Position numbers and translations under genes: made by a program | Shown here: positions 37,701 through 44,857 of the stretch, piece by piece | Layout of the letters: each line of letters opens with the position of its first letter | Numbering within the stretch: position 1 is the first letter of the stretch | Assembly (NCBI RefSeq): GCF_016862435.1 | Contig: NZ_BOMY01000020.1 | Coordinates: 1-64,000 of the forward strand | Source of the DNA: Paractinoplanes tereljensis | Lineage (GTDB): Bacteria; Actinomycetota; Actinomycetes; Mycobacteriales; Micromonosporaceae | Reading direction: 5' to 3' | Length of the DNA stretch: 64,000 nt | Notes under the pieces: model-generated | What the model saw: the letters and a program-made list of their open reading frames with translations, nothing else | Told to the model about the DNA's origin: nothing | Database searches by the model: none

Positions 37701-38175
37701 GGAGGGGCTACGCACGCTGCCGGAGCCGCCGCCGGCCGTCACGCCGCAACGCGAGGTCTACGTGTCGTACGCCTGGAACGACGAGAGCAAGGCGGTCGTG
37801 ACCGAGCTCGACCAGGCATTCCGGGAGCAGGGCGTCCGGATGGTGCTCGTGCTGAGATACCCCGTACCAAATAGGACAGCAGGCCCAGCGCGGCCTGGAG
37901 AAACGGCACCGCGAGGAAGGCGGCCGGCAGGCCGCCGGCGAGCAGGTGCATCCCGGTCATCACCACCGCGAGAATCAGCAGGTCGCGCCAGGCCCCCAGG
38001 TCGGTCGGCCGCCGCCACAGATGGACGCTGCAGCGGGCGCACACCAGCGCCAGCAGCAGCATCCCCACCGTCAGAATGGGCGAGTGCCGGGCGTGCTCGC
38101 CGGCCATGGCGAGGTGACCGAGGGAACCGGCCACGCCCAGCACGGCGGCGGCCCGCCCGGCAAGCCGCCTCATGA
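34708..38175 (+). CDS. WD40-Roc(GTPase)-TIR protein, second TIR domain cut off
   Basis: The frame is 1155 codons. Order: WD40 propeller (about 20-320; SASEDKSVRLWDPFNGRLI), Roc/Ras-like GTPase (about 343-510; P-loop GDSGVGKT, WDLAGQ, TSAKTGEG), a COR-like helical region, a zinc ribbon (Cys near 785, then FCSECGEK), TIR domain 1 (about 866-1000; RCYLSHAGDDRWVDLF) and the start of TIR domain 2 (REVYVSYAWNDESKAVV at about 1015). Similarity stops at about residue 1047; the remaining R/P/A-rich codons run antisense to the next gene. Starts at ATG 34708 or 34714. ROCO/STAND proteins with TIR ends act as immune-type switches; in TIR1 the usual catalytic Glu position reads WPTGF. Probably truncated. 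Confidence 0.8.
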   Translation: MTMGEAEDILTQPLPAGVELLARVPLPTLKARDVEFSPDGRYIGVSGRNMVAVLDLNSGQSTRIVGPPKDRPLWIEVESQDGEYCRLSWLPDSRRIAVSDGRRIGVLNLESRDMIWEVDEGGLTGVVASPDGEKIAIFRETTIQVLRSSDGQPLHQFGDETKDLIFAWSPDARFLASASGEPFEPEIRIWDTQTGRLRNHLAGHHGYSGGLAWSPRGDLLASASEDKSVRLWDPFNGRLITSIEVHTDETRGVTFSPDGGILVSASWDDSLRFFSADDRRELASLHLTANPDRNFLGMHFTADGSRLALGRANELLIFRTDLATIARGSSGLDTVRYTTAKLVLVGDSGVGKTGLGWRLSHDEFREHESTHGQQFWVVDSLGLTRPDGTECEAVVWDLAGQHVYRPVHVIFLERVSLAILMFDPTNRHETLKGVDFWLEQLAGRGELPPTVLVGGRQDRGTSVLAQADLRELCQQRGIAGGYIATSAKTGEGVEALLDALRELIPWEQAAATVTTVTFKRIKDYVLALKERATTGPVLVDFDQLFRDLTASDPQWQFTAHEMRAAVGHLENHGFVAILRSSAGLELVLLVPSLLPDLASSIVLLADRHPRELGAIDESALLTGEYSFTELTALDPDEREVLIDATVVRFLRHNVCFRETLGAETVLIFPSLIRQRRPLQDDAETADDVSYVARGRVENSYAALAVLLGYSQFFTRVTQWQNQTLFELDRGQICGLRVIQEREGELEFVLSYSAATPDHGRQLFQALFEKFLVQRDVDVTRFTPVSCGNGHRQDRTVVVQRRRERRGFLFCSECGEKVPLPDADVVSRPAAGVLEDVARLEGNAHLRSEYEASLARVKAYARSAAAPRCYLSHAGDDRWVDLFRQSLRDAGVDLLGGPDELRDDDTVLMICTPAYWSAWPTGFATRLRRGSTAPIIPLLVDGVPDGDQRARLGRREVRDFRDRSRHFLELFDLVLTLHGIHRENPAFAPLRREMTERWREGLRTLPEPPPAVTPQREVYVSYAWNDESKAVVTELDQAFREQGVRMVLVLRYPVPNRTAGPARPGETAPRGRRPAGRRRAGASRSSPPRESAGRARPPGRSAAATDGRCSGRTPAPAAASPPSEWASAGRARRPWRGDRGNRPRPARRRPARQAAS
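37739..38173 (-). CDS. four-helix membrane protein of the amine-oxidase operon, 3' end replaced
   Basis: Residues 1-105 form a good membrane protein with four helices (AVLGVAGSLGHLAMAG, LTVGMLLLALVCARCSV, LLILAVVMTGMHLLAG, AFLAVPFLQAALGLLSYLV) and His/Met/Cys near helix ends, which could suit copper handling. Its ATG overlaps the TGA of the amine oxidase gene (ATGA), so it is the third cistron. After about residue 105 the frame crosses the junction and becomes R/P-rich antisense of the TIR gene to a stop at 37739. The natural C-terminus is probably lost by a few residues to a whole tail. Confidence 0.6.
   Translation of the reverse strand: MRRLAGRAAAVLGVAGSLGHLAMAGEHARHSPILTVGMLLLALVCARCSVHLWRRPTDLGAWRDLLILAVVMTGMHLLAGGLPAAFLAVPFLQAALGLLSYLVRGISARAPSGRPAPGMPGRARSRPPCSRRSRRTTRRPRVAA
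37842..37860. other. apparent deletion/fusion junction
   Basis: Left of here the plus strand encodes a TIR domain up to GVRMVLVL; right of here the minus strand encodes the last helix (GLLSYLV) of a membrane protein. Neither frame has a stop codon near the join, so each runs on into the antisense of the other. This is what a deletion joining two convergent genes would leave. No repeat or insertion element marks the spot. Confidence 0.55.
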
Positions 38176-40059
38176 GCAGCAGTGGTCGCCGGAGCCCAGC
38201 ACCGCCGGGACGTCGAGGGTCGGGTTGCGGTCGAAGAACCCGTCCGGGGAGAGGGTGAAGCCGGCGTAGTCCACGGGCATCACGGGCCAGTCCTCCAGCC
38301 GCGGGAAGTGGGTCAGGCCGAAAGTGTGCCACACCACGATGTCCTCGCCGTCGATGTCGCGGCCCGCGTTCACATAGGACGGCAGGCCGGCCCCGCCCGG
38401 ATGCTGGTTGACGACCGCGCCGGCCGCCCACATCTCGTCGGGGGCGTACCGGGTGACCCACAGGCTCTTGGTCGCGAAACCCGCGCGGGCCACGGCCGAC
38501 GACGACGGGTCGGCCATCAGCAGCGGCTTGCCCTCGGGATGCAGGACGTACGAGGGTGCCTGGCCCATCCGGTTCGCCGTCGTGGTGCTGGAGATCCGCC
38601 AGACTCGGCCGATCCGGTTGTCGGCCTCCCTTCCACCTTCCTGGTCAAGCCGGGTGATCGAGCGGGTCAGGGCGTTGCCCCACGGATTGGCGTCACTGAC
38701 CGGGACCCGGGCGATGTCGATCTCGTCGACCGCGTTGGCCGGCCCGTCGACCATCGTGTCCAGGCGCGCGCAGAACAGGTGCTGGTGGACGGGGGCGCCG
38801 AGGCCGGGCGCGATCTCCGTGGCGTACGGATAGTCGCCGCCCGGATGACCCGAGGTGAAGACGATGCCGGTGGCCTTGGTCTCCAGGGACACCCGGCCGT
38901 CCAGGTACAGGTACCAGTAGAAGCCGTAGTCGTAGTTGCCGACCGTGACGAAGAACGAGATGACCAGGCGGCGCTGGCGGCGGGTCTCCTTGGTGCCGGC
39001 GAACATGTCGGTGTGCTTCCACAGCACGCCGAAGTCCTCCTCGTGGATGCAGATCGCGTTGCCGATCTCGCGAGCCTGCCCGAGGTCGTCGGCCACCGTC
39101 GCCGAGCGGTAGACGATCTCGCCGAGGCAGTCGCAGCCCAGTTCGAGCGAGTTGGCGAGCCGGCCGAACTGGTACTCGCCGACGTCGAAGTAGTTCTGCC
39201 AGGCGTGGGTGGGCGACGGGTCGCCGTAGTTGACGACCATCTCGCTGATCGACGCCCGGTAGAGGATCGGCCGGCCGCCGAAGCCGACCTCGTGCAGGGT
39301 GAGCCCTTCCCGGCCGTTGAAGCCGAGCCGCACACTCCACCCTTCCCAGGTGAGCACGTCCCCGTCGAGGGTGAAGCTGACCCCGTCGGGTTGAGTGATC
39401 TCGATGGGCCGCAGGGTGGTTCGTTCCGGTCCGCGTACCGCCGGATCGAGGTAGTCCCCCGACTCGGCGGGCACATTGGTGTGGCCGGTATCGATCAGGC
39501 GGAGGATCTTCCGGTTGGTCAGGTCGATGTGCGCCACGATGCCGTCGATCGGGTGCGCCCAGACCGAGTCGGTCGGGTACTCCTGCCAGAACGCGAGGGC
39601 TCGGCAGGCCCGAATCCCGACCTCGTCGTCGTAGCCGAAGACCCCGGCCGACAGGGCCACGACCTTTACCCGGGACAAGTCGGAAATGCCCCGCGCGGCC
39701 AGGGCGGCGACGTAAGCAGCGTCGGCGAGAACGATGTCCTGCGCCAGCACGAAGTCCTCGTCGAGGCTGGGCGCGACACCGTCGGTTGCCGGGTCGAGGA
39801 CGCTGATCTCAATCAGTGACGGAACATCGGTGACGTCCGCGACCACCGCGGTGACCGCCCCGGTCGACAGGTCCGTCAGCAGGGCGGAAACCAGGCGCGG
39901 GAGATCATCGCGCCCGGCGAGCACGTCACTCTTGGCGGGCTCACGCAGCAGGACGTACGAGTACCGCGTCGCGTCCCCGCCGAGCCCTTCCTTCTCGACG
40001 GCGGTCCGCATCGCGTCGATCTCGGCGGCGGTCAGCGGCGCCAGGGGGTGGACAGTCAT
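38170..40059 (-). CDS. copper-containing primary-amine oxidase
   Basis: Oxidises primary amines to aldehydes with release of ammonia and H2O2, using topaquinone and Cu(II). The 629-aa protein has the cofactor motif NYDY (Tyr376 becomes topaquinone), HQHLFCARLD for two copper-binding His, and the third in LTHFPRLEDWPVMP near the C-terminus. No signal peptide, so probably cytosolic. It sits between an APC permease (4-bp overlap upstream) and a small membrane protein, which makes an amine uptake and oxidation operon under the divergent TetR. Confidence 0.93.
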   Translation of the reverse strand: MTVHPLAPLTAAEIDAMRTAVEKEGLGGDATRYSYVLLREPAKSDVLAGRDDLPRLVSALLTDLSTGAVTAVVADVTDVPSLIEISVLDPATDGVAPSLDEDFVLAQDIVLADAAYVAALAARGISDLSRVKVVALSAGVFGYDDEVGIRACRALAFWQEYPTDSVWAHPIDGIVAHIDLTNRKILRLIDTGHTNVPAESGDYLDPAVRGPERTTLRPIEITQPDGVSFTLDGDVLTWEGWSVRLGFNGREGLTLHEVGFGGRPILYRASISEMVVNYGDPSPTHAWQNYFDVGEYQFGRLANSLELGCDCLGEIVYRSATVADDLGQAREIGNAICIHEEDFGVLWKHTDMFAGTKETRRQRRLVISFFVTVGNYDYGFYWYLYLDGRVSLETKATGIVFTSGHPGGDYPYATEIAPGLGAPVHQHLFCARLDTMVDGPANAVDEIDIARVPVSDANPWGNALTRSITRLDQEGGREADNRIGRVWRISSTTTANRMGQAPSYVLHPEGKPLLMADPSSSAVARAGFATKSLWVTRYAPDEMWAAGAVVNQHPGGAGLPSYVNAGRDIDGEDIVVWHTFGLTHFPRLEDWPVMPVDYAGFTLSPDGFFDRNPTLDVPAVLGSGDHCCS

Positions 40060-41522
40060 GCTGAGGCTCCTTCAGTGATCTGGCCGACCAGGCCGGCTTC
40101 GCGGGTCTCGAAGCGCAGGTCGTCCCAGAGCGATTTGTTGCGCCGCTGCACGTAGCCGGCGACCCCGGCGCCGATCAGCAGCGCCACCACCGGGGCGAGG
40201 ATCAGGGTGGTGTTGAGTCCCGAGTCGGTCGACCCGGTGAGCGCGCCGATGTTGCTGATCGCGGTCCAGCCGACGATGGCCAGCCCGATCAGGGCCAGCA
40301 CCGGCGCGATGACGGTGTTCCACGGCCGCCGGTCGAGTTTGGTGCGGGCGAAGAACACCACCACGGCGGCCGACGCCAGCACGAACAGCAGCATGATGCC
40401 GAGCGCGCCGGTCGACGAGATCCAGGTGAAGACCTGGGTGAGCGGGTCCCAGCCGAGCAGCAGCCACAGCCCGAGCAGCACCGCGGAGACCACGGTGACC
40501 AGCACGGAGGCGACGTACGGCGATTGGTGGACCGGATGGGTGGCGGACAGCCGTACCGGAACCAGGCGCGACCGGCCGAGCGAGTGCAGATAGCGGGCCA
40601 CCACGTTGTGGAAGGAGATCGCACAGGCGAACAGGCTGGTGCAGATCAGCACGCCGATCGTGTCGGACAGCCACTGCCCGACGTAGTCGACCGCGGTGAC
40701 CTGCACGAGGTCACCGGCGGCGAGGTGGTCGAGGGCGACCGCCTGCACCTGCCCGGTCCCCCACGCGCAGACCAGAAGCCAGGTGGCGAGGGTGTAGAAC
40801 ACCCCGATGCCGATGACCGCCGCGTAGGTGGCCCGCGGGATGGTCCGCTGCGGATCCCGCGCCTCGTCCCGGAAGATCGCGGTCGACTCGAACCCGCTGT
40901 ATCCGCCGAACGCCATCATCACGCCGAGCCCGAGCGGCCCCGAGGTGACCACGGACGGTTTGAACGAGTCGAACGACACCCCGTTACGGATCACCACGGC
41001 CGCCGACAGCACGACGATGACCACGACTTCGAGCACGAGCAGAACCCCGAGCACCTTGGCCGACAGGTCGATGTCCCGGAACCCGAGGAACGCCGCGAAC
41101 GCGATCGCCAGCAGTGTCCACAGCCACCACGACGTCGACGGACCACCGAGGGTGGAAATGAGGGCGGAGACCGAGAACCCGAGGTACGCGTAGATCGCGG
41201 TCTGAATGGCCAGATAGGTGAAGAGAGCCAGGAACGCGGCGGCCGACCCGAGGTGCCGGCCGAGTCCGGCGCCGACGAATGAGTAGAACGCACCGGCGTC
41301 CTTCATGTGGTGGGCCATCGTGGTGAAGCCGACCGCGAACAGCAGAAGGATGACGCCGGCGAGCAGGTAGTTGGCGGGGATGCCACCGCCGTTGGTCAGG
41401 GCGATACCGATCGGGCTGGCCATCACGACGGTGAGGGGCGCGGCCGCGGCCACGACCATGAACACGATGGCCACGGGGCCGAGACGGCCGGAGAGTCGGG
41501 GACCGGGGTGGGGGCTGGTCAT
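40056..41522 (-). CDS. APC-family amine/amino-acid permease
   Basis: A 488-aa, 12-helix APC transporter with the GAGLGRHLGSAAAFLALFTY and FGGYSGFESTAIFRDEARDP motifs (the latter the conserved helix 6 and loop). Co-transcribed with the amine oxidase by ATGA overlap, so it probably imports that enzyme's amine substrate. ATG at 41522 with GAGGAG upstream. Confidence 0.9.
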   Translation of the reverse strand: MTSPHPGPRLSGRLGPVAIVFMVVAAAAPLTVVMASPIGIALTNGGGIPANYLLAGVILLLFAVGFTTMAHHMKDAGAFYSFVGAGLGRHLGSAAAFLALFTYLAIQTAIYAYLGFSVSALISTLGGPSTSWWLWTLLAIAFAAFLGFRDIDLSAKVLGVLLVLEVVVIVVLSAAVVIRNGVSFDSFKPSVVTSGPLGLGVMMAFGGYSGFESTAIFRDEARDPQRTIPRATYAAVIGIGVFYTLATWLLVCAWGTGQVQAVALDHLAAGDLVQVTAVDYVGQWLSDTIGVLICTSLFACAISFHNVVARYLHSLGRSRLVPVRLSATHPVHQSPYVASVLVTVVSAVLLGLWLLLGWDPLTQVFTWISSTGALGIMLLFVLASAAVVVFFARTKLDRRPWNTVIAPVLALIGLAIVGWTAISNIGALTGSTDSGLNTTLILAPVVALLIGAGVAGYVQRRNKSLWDDLRFETREAGLVGQITEGASA

Positions 41523-41539
41523 TGCGGCTCCTCTTATTT

Positions 41540-41576
41540 TGAGCGCTGCTCAGAAAAAGATATGGAGCATGTGCTC
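41540..41576. promoter_or_regulatory. candidate TetR operators
   Basis: Two palindromes in the 115-bp divergent gap: TGAGC-GCT-GCTCA (41540-41552) and GAGCA-TG-TGCTC (41565-41576). Shared GAGC/GCTC arms and a spacing of about 24 bp fit two bound dimers of the divergent TetR regulator. The first lies 18 bp upstream of the permease start. Confidence 0.6.
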
Positions 41577-41637
41577 GACAAAAATGACGGCCGTATGACG
41601 TTCCGGTAACCTAGGTCCCGCACAGAAAGGGGTCCGG

Positions 41638-42237
41638 GTGCCCAAGATCGTCGACCACGACCGCCGCCGCAGCGAGATCGTCGAGGCGTTCCTGGCCGTG
41701 GTGACCCGGGAGGGCCTGCCGGCCGCCAGCAGCCGGGCGATAGCCGCCGAGCTGGGCATCGGCACCGGCGCCCTGTGGCACTACTTCGACGACTTCGACG
41801 CGGTGGCGTCCGCCGCTTACCAGCGAGTCTTCGAACGCACCAACGCCCGGATAGCCGACGCCGCAGCCGGCCGCCGGGGCCTGGACGCGATCGAGGCGAT
41901 GATGCGCGAGATCCTCCCGCTGGCCAAGGAAACCCTGGACGAGGCCCAGGTGGTGGTCGGTTTCTGGGGCCGCCTGGCGGCAAACGACCGCCTGGCCACC
42001 GCCGAGACCGACGTAGGCGAAATCTGGGGCACCCAGCTGAGCGGCTACCTGAGCGAGGCGATCACCGACGGCGCCCTGAGCCCCGACACCCCGGTGTCCG
42101 CCCTGGTAGACCTACTCCTGTCCATCTCCATGGGCCAACAGGTACACGTGGTCATGCGCTCCCCGCTGTCCGATCCGGCCCGACAGTGGGCCTTGATCGA
42201 AAACACCCTCCACCCCTGGCGAAACTCGGCGATCTAG
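41638..42237 (+). CDS. TetR-family regulator of the amine operon
   Basis: A 199-aa TetR repressor of the BetI-like kind: HTH region TREGLPAASSRAIAAELGIGTGALWHYF and a C-terminal ligand domain ending LHPWRNSAI. GTG start with AAAGGGG upstream. Divergent from the permease-oxidase operon; amine or its aldehyde is the likely inducer. It overlaps the convergent EF-hand gene by 4 bp. Confidence 0.87.
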   Translation: MPKIVDHDRRRSEIVEAFLAVVTREGLPAASSRAIAAELGIGTGALWHYFDDFDAVASAAYQRVFERTNARIADAAAGRRGLDAIEAMMREILPLAKETLDEAQVVVGFWGRLAANDRLATAETDVGEIWGTQLSGYLSEAITDGALSPDTPVSALVDLLLSISMGQQVHVVMRSPLSDPARQWALIENTLHPWRNSAI

Positions 42238-42785
42238 CGTTCGATGTGGCCGAAGAAGAGGCTGCCGGGCGAGTCGAGCTCGGGCGAGGTGAAGAAATCC
42301 CGGATGGCACTGATGAATTCGCCGCGGCTGATCCGCCCGTCGTCATCGGTGTCCAGTTCCAGGAAGACGTTCAGCGCTTCGAGGTCCGACACACCCCACG
42401 CTTCCAGGAACACCTTGTATTCCGGCTTGCTGATGGCGTCGTCCGCGTCCGTGTCCATCACGTCGAAGATCGCCCGCGGGACCGCGTCGGCCATGGTGAA
42501 CTGGCTCCGGTCGGCGCCCGCAGCCTTGTTCGCGACAACGAACTGCTCTTCCGAGAGCCGATCGACGCCGTCCACCTGCCGCAGCAGCTCCCACCAGTAC
42601 TTCTGATAGGCGGCTCGCAGCGCATCGGCCCGGCGGTCCGCCGCCGGGATGCCGTACCCGTTCAGATAGCGACTGATCAGGCGCTCGTAGTCGCTCCAGT
42701 CGACAAATCCGTCCTGGTCGGTGTCGCTTGCCCCGAACAGATATCCCAGCTTCACGGCGATCGGATCATCGGCGCGGTCGGTCAT
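42234..42785 (-). CDS. EF-hand calcium-binding protein (calerythrin/CABP type)
   Basis: A 183-aa protein with EF loops DTDQDGFVDWSDYE (about 21-34), DTDADDAISKPEYK (about 110-123) and DTDDDGRISRGEF (about 144-156), plus a degenerate one near residue 70-80 (VDGVDRLSEEQF). Three loops have proper Asp at positions 1, 3, 5 and acidic residue 12. Cytosolic calcium buffer or sensor; bacterial calerythrins have the same 3+1 layout. Confidence 0.88.
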   Translation of the reverse strand: MTDRADDPIAVKLGYLFGASDTDQDGFVDWSDYERLISRYLNGYGIPAADRRADALRAAYQKYWWELLRQVDGVDRLSEEQFVVANKAAGADRSQFTMADAVPRAIFDVMDTDADDAISKPEYKVFLEAWGVSDLEALNVFLELDTDDDGRISRGEFISAIRDFFTSPELDSPGSLFFGHIER

Positions 42786-42906
42786 GTGCCCTGGCCCTCC
42801 GCTGCATGGTTTATCGGCAATTTACCCCACGCCGAGGCACTCAGCCTGCCGCCGCGACGATGGAAGAATTCGTGGTTCGGACGGGCAGCGAGGTGGAGTG
42901 TGGAGC

Positions 42907-43179
42907 ATGATCAAACGCCAGATTGCCGGCGCGCTGGTGGCTGCGTGCGCGGCGGCGGTGCTCGCCGGCTGCGGGTTCGATGCTATTTGCGGCGGGGATG
43001 ACTATCCGGTACTGCAAGTCGGCGGGACTGGCCGGCAGTGCGTGCCGAAGAGTGACGAGCCACCGGCTGGATTCGCGCGGTTCCCCGCCGACAAGGAACC
43101 CAAGCATGTGGACGACGAGTGGGACGTCTACTGGCGCGCACACACTCTGAACGAGAGCGGAACGATCGAGGCAGCCTGA
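42907..43179 (+). CDS. SCO0607-type small lipoprotein
   Basis: A 90-aa lipoprotein: basic start MIKRQIAG, hydrophobic stretch, lipobox VLAGC (Cys near 22), then ICGGDDYPVLQVGGTGRQCV and HVDDEWDVYW, the pattern of actinomycete SCO0607 lipoproteins. Two further Cys may pair. Function unknown. Confidence 0.8.
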   Translation: MIKRQIAGALVAACAAAVLAGCGFDAICGGDDYPVLQVGGTGRQCVPKSDEPPAGFARFPADKEPKHVDDEWDVYWRAHTLNESGTIEAA

Positions 43180-43194
43180 GTGCCGCTTCGAGTC

Positions 43195-43233
43195 TGTCAG
43201 GTGTAGCCTGACATTGTCAGGGCTTGCCTGACA
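43195..43233. promoter_or_regulatory. twin 19-bp palindromic operators
   Basis: TGTCAGG-TGTAG-CCTGACA (43195-43213) and TGTCAGG-GCTTG-CCTGACA (43215-43233). Both have perfect 7-bp arms and 5-bp centres that differ, and the centres are 20 bp apart, two helical turns. They sit 24 bp upstream of the start codon of the ClpX-zinc-finger/HTH gene, where -35/-10 or the transcript start should be. Confidence 0.8.
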
Positions 43234-43256
43234 GACTGCGACCGCCGGAGGAAACC

Positions 43257-43646
43257 GTGACCAGCGAAACGCACGCCGCCGCGACGGCCATCCAGTTGTG
43301 CTGCTCCTTCTGCGCCAAACCGAGCTCGGCCGTCGAGAAGGTGATCGCCGGCCCCGGCGTCTACATCTGCAACGAATGCGTCGAGCTGTGCAACGAGGTC
43401 CTCCGGTCCGAGCACGGCGAACCCTCCGACGCGGGCGCCGGGCTGTCCGCCTGGGAGAGCGGCATGACCGACGAACAGATCCTCGAACGGCTACCCCGGG
43501 TGGCGGCGGCCGGCGCGCAGACCGAGGCAAGCCTCCAGCGGCTGGTCACCAACCTGCGGGAGCGGAAGGTGACCTGGGCGCGCATCGGCGCGGCTCTCGG
43601 AATAGCCCGGCAGTCCGCATGGGAACGCTTCTCCGGCGAGGACTAG
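43257..43646 (+). CDS. ClpX-type zinc finger protein with C-terminal HTH
   Basis: A 129-aa protein. Residues about 10-45 are a ClpX C4 zinc-binding domain ([20 protein letters not shown], then [10 protein letters not shown]), which in ClpX binds adaptors and dimerises. There is no AAA+ part. The C-terminus (about 90-129, [20 protein letters not shown]) is a helix-turn-helix. GTG start after CGGAGGA. Likely a small transcription factor that may bind the twin palindromes upstream (autoregulation), with the zinc finger as possible contact to Clp substrates; both are inference. Confidence 0.8.
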   Translation: MTSETHAAATAIQLCCSFCAKPSSAVEKVIAGPGVYICNECVELCNEVLRSEHGEPSDAGAGLSAWESGMTDEQILERLPRVAAAGAQTEASLQRLVTNLRERKVTWARIGAALGIARQSAWERFSGED

Positions 43647-43659
43647 CACCCGCCGGGGA

Positions 43660-44766
43660 TTATGCGGGAGGTGTGGCGGTGAAGAAGGTGTGGACGTCCT
43701 CGGCGTACAGCTTGGGCTGCTCTGCGGAGAGGAAGTTGCCGCCGGCCGGGAGTTCCGTCCAGTGGGTGACCGGCGCCTCGCGTTCCGCGTAGCGGCGGAT
43801 GGTGATGTCGGTGACGCCGAGAGCTACGCCCAGCGGGACCGGCGATTTCTCTTTCGGCGCCCACGCGGTCGGGTCGTGGGCGGCCTCCCAGTACAGGTTG
43901 GCCGATGAACCGGCCGTGCCGGTGAACCAGTAGAGGCTGACGTTGGTCAGCAGCAGGTCGCGGTCGACCGGCTCGTCGGCGGCCGGGTCGGTCCACTCCT
44001 TGAATTTCTCGGCGATCCAGGCCAGCTGGCCCACCGGCGAGTCGTGCAGGCCGAACGCGAGGGTCTGCGGGCGGGTCGACTGGATGGCGTTGAAGCCCAT
44101 CTTGTCGTCGCGGAACTCCTGCAGGCGGCGCAGCCGGTCCTGCTCGGCCTCGGTGAGGCCGTCGAAGTCGGACGGGTCGCCGGACGGGAACGTGATGTGG
44201 CCGTTGACGTGCACGCCGATCACCCGGGCCGGCTGCTGGCGGCCCATCTCGACCGCGATGGCGGCGCCGCCGCCGGTGCCCTGCACGCCGTAGTGGGAGT
44301 AACCGAGCCGGGCCATGATCTCGTTCAGCGCGGCCGCGCTGCGAGCCGTGGTCCACCCGGCCGAGGTCAGCGGCCCGGAGAACCCGACGCCCGGGTTGCT
44401 GACCAGGACCAGATGGAAGTGCTCGCGCAGCGCCTCGACGACCGGCAGGTAGAGCGCGAACGAACCGGGCCAGTCGTGGCTGATCAGCAGGGGCGTGGCG
44501 TCCGCGCGCAGGGAGCGGACGTGCGCGAAGTGCAGCTGCTGGCCGTCGACCTCGGTGCGGAACTGCGGCAGCGCGTTGAGCCGGCGCTCGGCGGCCCGCC
44601 AGTCGAACTCGCCGGCCCAGTAGCGGGCGAGCGCGCGAAGGTAGTCGACCGGGACGCCGCGGCTCCAGCCCTGGCCGGGGATCTCGCTGCCCCAGCGGGT
44701 GCGGGCCAGCCGGTCGCGCAGATCGTCGATGTCAGCCTGCGGGATGGCGATGCGGAACTCTTCCAT
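43660..44766 (-). CDS. epoxide-hydrolase-like protein lacking catalytic residues
   Basis: A 368-aa protein of the epoxide hydrolase family, with the N-terminal EHN domain (residues 1-100, IPQADIDDLRDRLARTRW) and an alpha/beta-hydrolase fold. The oxyanion loop reads HDWPGSF at 97 where HGWPGSF is usual. The nucleophile motif GGDWG is VQGTGGG (position of Asp is Gly165), and the terminal catalytic His in GGHF is Asn344 (GGNF). So it should not open epoxides by the normal route. Divergent from a TetR regulator with matching operators. It may be a binding protein or use other chemistry. Confidence 0.8.
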   Translation of the reverse strand: MEEFRIAIPQADIDDLRDRLARTRWGSEIPGQGWSRGVPVDYLRALARYWAGEFDWRAAERRLNALPQFRTEVDGQQLHFAHVRSLRADATPLLISHDWPGSFALYLPVVEALREHFHLVLVSNPGVGFSGPLTSAGWTTARSAAALNEIMARLGYSHYGVQGTGGGAAIAVEMGRQQPARVIGVHVNGHITFPSGDPSDFDGLTEAEQDRLRRLQEFRDDKMGFNAIQSTRPQTLAFGLHDSPVGQLAWIAEKFKEWTDPAADEPVDRDLLLTNVSLYWFTGTAGSSANLYWEAAHDPTAWAPKEKSPVPLGVALGVTDITIRRYAEREAPVTHWTELPAGGNFLSAEQPKLYAEDVHTFFTATPPA

Positions 44767-44791
44767 CGTTGGTCTCCCCGAACTCCGGAAC

Positions 44792-44839
44792 GGAATGCTT
44801 CGTTCCGTTTTAGGTTAGCAGAGCGGAACGATCCGTTCC
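44792..44839. promoter_or_regulatory. paired TetR operators
   Basis: GGAATG-CTT-CGTTCC (44792-44806) and GGAACG-ATC-CGTTCC (44825-44839) share the form GGAAYG-N3-CGTTCC, 33 bp apart in the 91-bp gap between the divergent epoxide-hydrolase-like and TetR genes. Confidence 0.75.
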
Positions 44840-44857
44840 ACTGCTAAATTGGCCGGC

